Source: Arthrobacter sp. (GTDB lineage Bacteria > Actinomycetota > Actinomycetes > Actinomycetales > Micrococcaceae). From it: a stretch of DNA of 6,203 nucleotides. The notes under the pieces were generated by a model. The model did not search any database, was not told the origin of the DNA, and saw nothing but the letters and a program-made list of their open reading frames with translations. The translations under genes were made by a program, and so were the position numbers. Positions 1 through 6,022 of this stretch are shown in pieces. The stretch is taken from assembly GCA_018260285.1 (NCBI GenBank), contig JAGLBH010000108.1:1-6203 (forward strand), read 5' to 3'. Position 1 is the stretch's first letter. Every line of letters begins with the position of its first letter.

Positions 1-2757
1 GACGACCAGGTGAAGCTCGGCGGCCGCCGCATCGAGCTGGGCGAGGTGGAGACCGCGCTGCAGTCTCTTCCGGGAGTTCAGGCTGCTGCTGCCGCCGTCA
101 AGGGAGGCGGCGCCGCCCCTCAGGTGCTCATCGGCTATGTGGCCCTGGATGAGAAGGGCGAGTTCGACGAAACCGCTGCCCTGGCCCAGCTGCGCCGCGA
201 CCTCCCGGCCGCGCTCGTACCCCGCCTGGCCGTCGTTGAGAGCCTTCCGACCAAGTCCAGCGGAAAGGTGGACCGGGACGCGCTCCCGTGGCCGCTCTCG
301 GGCGGGGCCCAGGAGAATCTGGATCTCTCCGCCTATGAGCGCCTGTCTCCGGACGCCCAGTGGATCGTCGACTCCTGGGCGGCCGGCCTCTCCACCGTCC
401 CCGGTGACCTCGATGCCGACTTCTTCGCCCTCGGCGGCGGAAGCCTCCAGGCCGCTCAGCTCGTCTCGGTGCTTCGCCAGCGCTACCCCTTCGTGACGGT
501 CGCAGACATCTACGACCGCCCCCGCGTGGGCGCTCTCGCCGAGCATCTCGCGGGAGGGGACGACGGCGAGCGCAGCGTGGCCGTGCAGCGGGACGTCAAG
601 CGCACTCCCCGACGCGCCCAGTGGGCCCAGACCCTCGTGGGCGTTCCCGCGCTCATCCTCGTGGGACTTCGCTGGTTCGTCTTCCTCTGCATCGGGCTGA
701 CGCTCCTGGACGCCGCCGGAGTGCAGACGCGCATCCCCACGCCGTCTCTCTGGGCGACAGGGCTCCTCTGGCTCCTCTTCGTGGCGCCCATGGGCCGCAT
801 GGCCATCTCCGTGGCCGCGTCTCGGCTTCTGCTCCGCGGTGTGAAGCCTGGCACCTACCCTCGCGCCGGCAGCGTCCACATGCGCCTCTGGATGGCTGAG
901 CAGATCGCCTCCCTCGTCGGAGCCGTCTCGCTCGCCTCCGCCTTCCTCGTCCCGTACTACGCGCGTGCCCTCGGAGCGAAAATCGGCAACGGGGTGGACC
1001 TGCACTCCGTCCCTCCCGTGACAGGTCTTCTCACGATCGGGGAGAACGCGGCGATCGAGCCGGAAGTGGATCTCACCGGATGGTGGGTCGACGGCGACCA
1101 CCTGCACATCGGGTCCATCGACATCGGCCCGGGCGCCCACATCGGATCCCGGTCCACCCTGACGCCGGGTGCTGTCGTGGGCCGCGACGCCCATGTGGAC
1201 CCGGGCTCGTCGGTCGTCGGCCGCAGGGCCTCCGGCTCCCCGGCCGTCCCCACGGGCAAGGCCAAGCCGGCCTGGCCCGCTGAGCGTCCCGGACGCTCGC
1301 GCGGGTGGGCGTTCGTCTACGCCGCATCCTCTGCCGCGCTGGCACTCCTGCCCTTCATTGCGGCAGTTCCAGGGGTCTTCCTCGTCGCCGCCGCCGTTGA
1401 CCTCCGGGGCACCGGCGTCCTTCACGGGCACCTGGGAGCGCTCCTGTGGTCCGTTCCCCTCGCAGCGATTCTCTGGTTCGTCCTGCTTGCGGGCCTGACG
1501 GTGGGGTCGGTCCGGTTGCTCTCGCTGGGCCTGCGGGAGGGGTACTTCCCCGTGCGGTCCCGGATCGGATGGCAGGCCTGGGCCACCGAGCGCATCATGG
1601 ACACGGCCCGCGAGCTGCTCTTCCCCATCTACGCCTCCCTCTTCACCCCGGTATGGCTCCGGCTGCTCGGCGCGAAGATCGGCAAGAACGTCGAGGCCTC
1701 CACGGTGCTGTGCATCCCCTCGATGACCACGGTCGCCGACGGGGCGTTCCTCGCCGACGACACGATGATCGCCAACTACGAGCTGGGCGGCGGCTGGATC
1801 CATCTGGCCCCCGCGAAGGTCGGCAAGCGATCCTTCCTGGGGAACTCGGGCATGGCCGCGGCCGGCCGCAAGGTGCCCAAGGACTCCCTCGTGGCGGTTC
1901 TCTCCGCCGCGCCGAACAAGTCCAAGGCCGGATCCTCGTGGCTGGGCTCGCCGCCTGTCCGCCTCCGCCGGACGGTGGTCGAGGCCGAAGCCGAGCGCAC
2001 CTTCCAGCCGGACCCCCGCCTCAAGATGGCCCGCGCGTGCTGGGAGCTGCTGAGAGTCATCCCCGTCATCGTCACGGTCTTCCTCGCCGCAGGCGTGCTC
2101 ATGGCCCAGTCCTGGATCTGGACGAGTCTGCTGGACTCCGGGCTTGCCCCCGGCCTTGCGGGGCTCGTCACCGCGCTGCTCTCCGGCGTCGTCGCCTTCC
2201 TCGCCTCTCTCGTGGCCGCAGGGTCCGCCGTGGCGGCCAAGTGGCTGTTCGTCGGGCGAATCACGCCCGGTGAGCATCCGCTCTACTCCTCCTTCATCTG
2301 GCGCAACGAGCTCCAGGACACGTTCGTGGAGCTCGTGGCGGCCCCGTGGTTCGCCTATGCGGCGTCGGGCACGCCGGCGATGACCTGGTGGATGAGGGCG
2401 CTCGGCGCGAAGATCGGCCACGGCGTCTGGCTCGAGTCCTACTGGCTCCCCGAGGCTGACCTCGTGACCCTCGGGGACGGCGTGAGCGTCAACCGGGGCA
2501 CCGTGCTCCAGACGCACCTCTTCCACGACCGCGTCATGGCGATCGACACGGTGGAGCTCAAGGCCGGGTCCACGCTCGGACCCCACAGCGTCATCCTCCC
2601 TGCGGCTATGCTGGGGGAAGCCTCGACGATCGGCCCCGGGTCCCTTGTCATGCGCGGTGAGGAGATCCCCGGGTCCACGCGCTGGATGGGCAATCCCATC
2701 ACCGCCTGGTTCGACGCAGCCCCCTCCGCTTCTCCACAGAAGGACGCATCTTCGTGA
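1..2757 (+). CDS. Pls/PosA-family NRPS (poly-amino acid synthetase), C-terminal 918 residues, 5' truncated
   Basis: Membrane-bound single-module nonribosomal peptide synthetase of the epsilon-poly-lysine synthetase type, expected to activate one amino acid and polymerise it at the inner face of the membrane. The frame is open from base 1, so the gene begins upstream; the first in-window start-like codon (GTG at 10) lies inside the A8 motif. Visible in order: adenylation C-terminus with A8 (LGGRRIELGEVE) and A10 (SGKVDR, about residue 89); PCP domain with LGGGSL, whose phosphopantetheine Ser is residue 148 (codon 442-444); then three repeats of two membrane helices followed by a left-handed beta-helix-like region beginning LGAKIG (residues 324, 556, 801). 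Predicted helices are near residues 211-240, 250-274, 436-466, 481-511, 683-707 and 719-751. There is no condensation or thioesterase domain in the canonical sense; in Pls the tandem C1-C3 domains perform peptide-bond formation (family knowledge). Substrate is unknown because the specificity pocket is outside the window. The stop overlaps the next start by 4 nt. Confidence 0.93.
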   Translation, partial: DDQVKLGGRRIELGEVETALQSLPGVQAAAAAVKGGGAAPQVLIGYVALDEKGEFDETAALAQLRRDLPAALVPRLAVVESLPTKSSGKVDRDALPWPLSGGAQENLDLSAYERLSPDAQWIVDSWAAGLSTVPGDLDADFFALGGGSLQAAQLVSVLRQRYPFVTVADIYDRPRVGALAEHLAGGDDGERSVAVQRDVKRTPRRAQWAQTLVGVPALILVGLRWFVFLCIGLTLLDAAGVQTRIPTPSLWATGLLWLLFVAPMGRMAISVAASRLLLRGVKPGTYPRAGSVHMRLWMAEQIASLVGAVSLASAFLVPYYARALGAKIGNGVDLHSVPPVTGLLTIGENAAIEPEVDLTGWWVDGDHLHIGSIDIGPGAHIGSRSTLTPGAVVGRDAHVDPGSSVVGRRASGSPAVPTGKAKPAWPAERPGRSRGWAFVYAASSAALALLPFIAAVPGVFLVAAAVDLRGTGVLHGHLGALLWSVPLAAILWFVLLAGLTVGSVRLLSLGLREGYFPVRSRIGWQAWATERIMDTARELLFPIYASLFTPVWLRLLGAKIGKNVEASTVLCIPSMTTVADGAFLADDTMIANYELGGGWIHLAPAKVGKRSFLGNSGMAAAGRKVPKDSLVAVLSAAPNKSKAGSSWLGSPPVRLRRTVVEAEAERTFQPDPRLKMARACWELLRVIPVIVTVFLAAGVLMAQSWIWTSLLDSGLAPGLAGLVTALLSGVVAFLASLVAAGSAVAAKWLFVGRITPGEHPLYSSFIWRNELQDTFVELVAAPWFAYAASGTPAMTWWMRALGAKIGHGVWLESYWLPEADLVTLGDGVSVNRGTVLQTHLFHDRVMAIDTVELKAGSTLGPHSVILPAAMLGEASTIGPGSLVMRGEEIPGSTRWMGNPITAWFDAAPSASPQKDASS
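970..2418 (+). repeat. Three-fold internal module repeat in the synthetase, with an 18-bp exact DNA repeat
   Basis: The start of each hexapeptide domain carries the same motif LGAKIG followed by a short variable stretch and V. At DNA level the copies at 1666-1683 and 2401-2418 are identical over 18 bases, and the copy at 970-987 differs at two positions. Spacing is 232 and 245 residues. This reflects ancient duplication of the helix-helix-beta-helix unit typical of Pls-type C1-C3 domains and is not a mobile repeat. The third copy keeps the richest set of motifs (HLFHDRVMAIDT, GPHSVILP, RWMGNPI near its end), whereas the middle copy is the most degenerate hexapeptide array by eye. Confidence 0.75.
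2738..2744 (+). promoter_or_regulatory. Ribosome binding site for the M1 peptidase gene
   Basis: AGAAGGA lies inside the last codons of the synthetase gene, nine bases before the GTG at 2754. It supports that GTG as the start and fits translational coupling through the overlapping GTGA at 2754-2757. Confidence 0.7.
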
Positions 2758-4085
2758 CCCCCCTCCCCCAGCCCACCGGTCCGGTTCCCTCCTTGACAGA
2801 GGATCCGTATATTCCGGGTTCAGGGGAGGCGGGGATCGTCCCCGAGCACTACGATCTCGACCTCTCCGTCCGCCTCGCGACCAACCGGCTCACGGGCGTG
2901 GCGAAGATCCGAGGCGTGGTACCGGAGACCACTGACACGTTCCGGTTCGACCTTGTGGGGCTCTCCGTCAAGAAGGCCTCCCTCAAGGGGGGAACTGTGT
3001 CCAAGGTCAAGAGCTCACGCGAGCGGGTGACTCTCCAGACGAAGCAGCCCGTGGCCGCCGGGTCAAGGATCGAGTTCACGATCTCCTACGAGGGCGTTCC
3101 GGCTCCGCGCCGCGGGCTCTGGGGCGAAGTGGGCTGGGAAGAGCTCACCGACGGCGTCCTCGTGGCCGGGCAGCCCAACGGCGCCCCCACGTGGTTCCCC
3201 TGCGTGGACCACCCCTCCCTCAAGTCCACCTACAGGATCGCCGTCTGGGCGGACGCGGGATACCGCGTCATCGCGAACGGCCGTCTGGTAGACACGGCCC
3301 GCAAGGGCTCATCCCACCGCTGGGTCTACGACGAGCCGCACCCGATGAGCACCTACCTGGCCGCCCTGCAGATCGGCCGCTACGACGTCGTTGAGCATGC
3401 CGGCCCTGTGGGCTTCGCGGCGACCAATCTCAGCGCGCGGAAAGCGCGCCTCGCCCTCGACGACCAGCCCGCGATGTTCGCGCTCTTCGAGCGCTGCTTC
3501 GGCCCGTACCCCTTCGACTCGTACACGTCCGTCGTGAGCGACGACGTCCTGGAAATCCCCCTCGAAGCCATGGAGATGAGCCTCTTCGGCATCAACCACA
3601 TGACCAAGACGTGGGAGAACCAGCGCCTCGTGGCCCACGAGATGGCGCACCAGTGGTGGGGGAACTCCGTGACACTCGCCCGCTGGCAGGACCTCTGGCT
3701 CCACGAGGGATTCGCCTGCTACGCCGAGTGGCTCTGGTCCGAGGAGGCAGGGCTCGGGACGGCCGCCTCGCGCGCCCGCACCGCGTGGCTGGGCCTGCGC
3801 CACAAGCCCCAGGACCTCATCCTGAGAAACCCGGGACCGGCGGACATGTTCGACGACCGCGTCTACAAGCGCGGAGCCCTCGTCCTCCACACGCTCCGTG
3901 TCATGGCGGGAGACGAGGCCTTCTTCGGCCTTCTCCGCGAGTTCCAGTCCCGCTACACGGGGCGCACGGCGACGACGGAGGACTTCACGCAGCTCGCTCT
4001 CGAGCGCTGCGGAGCGCTGGCCGCCGCGGAGATCGAGCCGTGGCTCAGCGAGCCGCTCGTCCCGGCTTTCCGCCCCGCTCTCTGA
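2754..4085 (+). CDS. M1-family zinc metalloaminopeptidase (single-domain, about 443 aa)
   Basis: Zinc-dependent aminopeptidase expected to remove N-terminal residues from peptides. No signal peptide or membrane helix is visible, so it is probably cytoplasmic. An N-terminal beta-sandwich starts at the actinobacterial-type segment DPYIPGSGEAG (residues 17-27) and HYDLDL. The catalytic domain has HEMAH (H295, E296, H299) followed 19 residues later by the third zinc ligand E318 in WLHEGF, and the transition-state Tyr is probably Y371 in RVYKRGA. The GAMEN exopeptidase motif is replaced by PLEAM, with E271 the best counterpart of the N-terminus-binding Glu. The protein ends soon after the helical thermolysin-like domain, as in the short actinobacterial M1 proteins; the long C-terminal domain of PepN is absent. 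Start GTG at 2754 is supported by AGAAGGA and by the 4-nt overlap with the synthetase, implying one transcript. Inference: it trims or degrades the synthetase product, as Pld-type M1 enzymes do in polylysine producers. A housekeeping peptidase is the alternative. Confidence 0.93.
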   Translation: MTPLPQPTGPVPSLTEDPYIPGSGEAGIVPEHYDLDLSVRLATNRLTGVAKIRGVVPETTDTFRFDLVGLSVKKASLKGGTVSKVKSSRERVTLQTKQPVAAGSRIEFTISYEGVPAPRRGLWGEVGWEELTDGVLVAGQPNGAPTWFPCVDHPSLKSTYRIAVWADAGYRVIANGRLVDTARKGSSHRWVYDEPHPMSTYLAALQIGRYDVVEHAGPVGFAATNLSARKARLALDDQPAMFALFERCFGPYPFDSYTSVVSDDVLEIPLEAMEMSLFGINHMTKTWENQRLVAHEMAHQWWGNSVTLARWQDLWLHEGFACYAEWLWSEEAGLGTAASRARTAWLGLRHKPQDLILRNPGPADMFDDRVYKRGALVLHTLRVMAGDEAFFGLLREFQSRYTGRTATTEDFTQLALERCGALAAAEIEPWLSEPLVPAFRPAL

Positions 4086-5214
4086 GACGCCCGAGGACCC
4101 AGGCTGCGAGGATCCCCGCCGCCACCCCGATCGCCAGGTTGTGGGTGGGGACCACGCAGGCCACCGTGACGGCCATGACGACGAGCTCCCACCTCGGGCG
4201 GCGCAGCACGACGCTGGGCCGGATGCTCGCGACGTCGAACGTGGTCGCCGAGACGTAGACCATGATCGCCACGAGCACGGCCATGGGAATGCGGGCCACG
4301 AGCGGCGAGAGCGCCACGCAGAAGAGCAGCAGCCACAGCCCGGCTGCCGCTGTTGAGAGGCGAGTCCTGGCCCCCTGCGCCTTGACGTTGATCATCGTCT
4401 GCCCGATCATGGCGCACCCGCCCATGCCGCCGACGAACGCCGCCGCGATGTTGGACAGCCCCTGCCCCCTGGCCTCACGCCGCTTCCCGGACTCGGTGCC
4501 CGTGATCGAGTCCACCATGCGCGCCGTCATGAGCGACTCGAGCAGGCCCACGAGGGCGATCGCCACCGCATAGGGGGCCACAATCCCGAGCGTCTCCCCC
4601 GTGAGGGGCACGGACGGCCAGACAAACTGCGGCAGAGACGTCGGCAGCTCGCCCTTGTCCCCCACGCTGGGCACCCGCCAGCCGGCAAGCGCTGCGACCG
4701 CCGTGACCACGACAATGGCGGCAAACGGAGAGGGCACCGCCGTCGTCGCCCGGGGAAGGAGAAAGACGACGGCGAGGCCCAGCACGAAGAGCGGATAGAC
4801 GGCCCACGGGGCGTTCATGAGCTCGGGGAGCTGGGCGAGGAACATGAGGATCGCGAGCGAGTTGAGGAAGCCGCTCATGACGGGCCGGGGGATCTGCTCC
4901 ACCCGCTCCGGCAGCGGGGTGAGGCTGATGAGGATCTGCAGCAGGCCTCCCAGCAGGACTGCCGCCACGAGGTAGGTGACGCCGTGCGCGCGGATGAGGG
5001 GCGCGGTCACGAGCGCCACGGCGCCGGCAGCGGCGGTGATCATGGCAGGCCGGCCGCCGACGATCGCGCTCGTCACGGCCATGACCACCGAGGTGAAGAG
5101 ACCCACCGTGGGATCCACCCCGGCCATGATCGAGAAGGCGAGGACCTCGGGGATGAGCGCGAGGGAGGTCACAAGCCCCGCGATGATCTCCCGCGAGAGG
5201 ACGCGGGGGCTCAC
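4045..5214 (-). CDS. SulP-family inorganic anion transporter, STAS-less (about 389 aa)
   Basis: Membrane transporter of the SulP/SLC26 family, related by motif to the Bacillus YbaR-like branch; the family moves sulfate, bicarbonate or carboxylates, and the substrate cannot be read here. Family signatures: ALIPEVLAFSIMAGVDPTVG (residues 19-38), GGRPAMITAAAGA (53-65), GFLNSLAILMFLAQLPEL (115-132), LLESLMTARMVDSITGT (224-240), GGMGGCAMIGQTMINVKA (262-279) and a last helix around THNLAIGVAAGILAAWVLG (357-375). The open frame continues upstream to 5604, but that extension runs through the phosphopantetheinyl transferase gene and is not transporter-like. GTG at 5214 puts SREIIAG directly before helix 1, as in relatives; a weak AGG lies five bases upstream. 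The protein stops 14 residues after the last helix, so the usual C-terminal STAS domain (roughly 90-130 residues) is missing. The last 13 or so codons overlap the M1 gene's end on the other strand. Confidence 0.92.
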   Translation of the reverse strand: MSPRVLSREIIAGLVTSLALIPEVLAFSIMAGVDPTVGLFTSVVMAVTSAIVGGRPAMITAAAGAVALVTAPLIRAHGVTYLVAAVLLGGLLQILISLTPLPERVEQIPRPVMSGFLNSLAILMFLAQLPELMNAPWAVYPLFVLGLAVVFLLPRATTAVPSPFAAIVVVTAVAALAGWRVPSVGDKGELPTSLPQFVWPSVPLTGETLGIVAPYAVAIALVGLLESLMTARMVDSITGTESGKRREARGQGLSNIAAAFVGGMGGCAMIGQTMINVKAQGARTRLSTAAAGLWLLLFCVALSPLVARIPMAVLVAIMVYVSATTFDVASIRPSVVLRRPRWELVVMAVTVACVVPTHNLAIGVAAGILAAWVLGRLRERGGKPGRAAR

Positions 5215-5320
5215 GCTGGCCTGCCCATTCCCCGGGGAGAGCGGCGGCAGAGAAAAAGTGAAGGCACCCGAACACTCTACTGGGGAACAGCCCGTCGTCA
5301 GGAGGGAGGCCAGACCGCCC
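5215..5320. other. Intergenic gap between transporter and phosphopantetheinyl transferase genes
   Basis: A 106-base spacer between the two minus-strand genes. It is locally less GC-rich around 5250-5280 and contains the candidate minus-strand promoter described separately. A weak 5-bp inverted repeat (GAGGG at 5302-5306, CCCTC at 5318-5322) overlaps the upstream stop codon but has an 11-base loop and no T-run, so I do not call a terminator. Confidence 0.6.
5274..5301 (-). promoter_or_regulatory. Candidate sigma-70-type promoter for the SulP transporter gene
   Basis: On the minus strand CTGACG (5301-5296) and TAGAGT (5279-5274) are separated by 16 bases, each matching four of six positions of the consensus -35 and -10 boxes. 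Initiation near 5267 would give a leader of roughly 50 bases before the GTG at 5214. It sits in the only sizeable non-coding gap upstream of the transporter. The call rests on by-eye consensus matching only. Confidence 0.35.
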
Positions 5321-6004
5321 TCAGACCCCCGGAATGCGCGCGGGGTCCACCCGCAGCCCCGTGCCCGATGCCTTGACGAGGGCCTCTTTGCGGACCCAGA
5401 GGCGCAGGGCGGCGGCGTTGGAGGCGCTCTCCCCCTGCTCGCGATCGATCGCCCGGAGCAGGGCCTGCTCCCTCGGCGAGTACGCGAACTCTCGCCACCC
5501 GTCGCCCTCCATCGCGGATCGCCGGGTGTTGGGCTCAAGGTCGACGCCGACGCCAAAACCCGCCGGGAGCTCACCCGCGTCGGGGCGGAACGCCATGAGG
5601 ACAAGGGCCGCCCACCGCAGGCCGGGCTGACCGCTCTCCCCCAGGGGCTGGGCGCCCTCCCCCGGAGGCCACACGACCTCGGCGCGGGTATAGCTCAGGG
5701 CTGCCGGAAGAGTCCGACCCGCCCGGACGAGCCTGGGCTGCCCGTGCTCCGCGGAGCCACAGGACGGGCAGGCATGCGCCAGCTCTGCACCCTCCAGCCA
5801 AGTGGCCTGTCGTGAGGCCCAGTCCCGGATGACGTCGCGCCCGAGTCCCCGTCGGTCTGCGGCGGGGACACCCGCGAGGCTGCTCCTGAGATCCGCGGCA
5901 CGGGCCCTCTCCAGGGGCAGCACGGCCGCGCGCAGCGTCAGAGCCGGCCCCTCATGACAGAACTCCCGGAGATCCGAGCCGAGGCTCATCTCCGGGAGTT
6001 CCAT
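5321..6004 (-). CDS. Sfp-type 4'-phosphopantetheinyl transferase, short C-terminus
   Basis: Transfers 4'-phosphopantetheine from coenzyme A to the Ser of carrier-protein domains, here plausibly Ser148 of the synthetase. Signatures: GVGVDLE (residues 151-157, magnesium ligands D155 and E157) and WVRKEALVKASG (203-214), the second magnesium/CoA motif with K206-E207 and K211. Upstream is CPSCGSAEHGQP (79-90), a Cys-rich CoA-binding loop common in actinobacterial members, then ALSYTRA (102-108) where most relatives have an SLSH-like motif. Usual Sfp members continue 50-70 residues beyond the KEA motif; this one stops 13 residues after it (GTGLRVDPARIPGV). I found no PPTase-like continuation in the other two frames, so this is either a compact lineage form or a truncation. 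Start ATG at 6004 is 18 bases after the pheT stop but lacks a clear Shine-Dalgarno. An in-frame ATG at 5989 and a GTG at 5923 are alternatives, and the first codons lie in a strong hairpin. Confidence 0.88.
   Translation of the reverse strand: MELPEMSLGSDLREFCHEGPALTLRAAVLPLERARAADLRSSLAGVPAADRRGLGRDVIRDWASRQATWLEGAELAHACPSCGSAEHGQPRLVRAGRTLPAALSYTRAEVVWPPGEGAQPLGESGQPGLRWAALVLMAFRPDAGELPAGFGVGVDLEPNTRRSAMEGDGWREFAYSPREQALLRAIDREQGESASNAAALRLWVRKEALVKASGTGLRVDPARIPGV
5960..6001 (-). terminator. Perfect 14-bp inverted repeat after pheT (terminator or start-region hairpin)
   Basis: Arms 5960-5973 and 5988-6001 are perfect reverse complements over 14 bases (GAACTCCCGGAGAT and its complement). 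The 14-base spacer itself can form a 4-bp stem (GAGC/GCTC) with a CGAG loop. It begins 22 bases after the pheT stop and directly follows the ATG of the phosphopantetheinyl transferase, encoding about residues 2-15 of that frame. In the minus-strand transcript it is followed by GUUCUGUC, only a weak U-rich tail. It could be a terminator for pheT, an attenuator, or a structure limiting translation of the transferase. Confidence 0.45.
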
Positions 6005-6022
6005 GGGCGCGTCGTCAGACGG

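Noticed and set aside
1446..2273. Long open frame (275 codons) on the + strand inside the synthetase gene
   Set aside because: It is an arginine/proline-rich out-of-frame shadow of a clearly conserved synthetase frame and shows no family motif.
2793..2813. TTGACA followed by TATATT near the start of the peptidase gene, resembling a promoter
   Set aside because: The two boxes are only nine bases apart, too close for a sigma-70 promoter, and the bases encode the conserved N-terminal segment of the peptidase.
3433..3449. GCGCGC-GGAAA-GCGCGC hairpin inside the peptidase gene
   Set aside because: A 6-bp GC-only stem within coding sequence is expected by chance in DNA of this composition and has no terminator features.
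3309..3890. Minus-strand open frame of 193 codons opposite the peptidase active-site region
   Set aside because: It is the antisense shadow of the conserved zinc-binding region and carries no recognisable domain.
5215..5604. N-terminal extension of the transporter frame up to an ATG at 5604
   Set aside because: The extension runs over the phosphopantetheinyl transferase gene and is Arg/Ser/Pro-rich without membrane or transporter character; GTG at 5214 fits the family's start.
4976..5815. Open frame of 279 codons on the + strand across the transporter and transferase genes
   Set aside because: It lies antisense to two recognisable proteins and has low-complexity composition, as expected from high-GC antisense frames.
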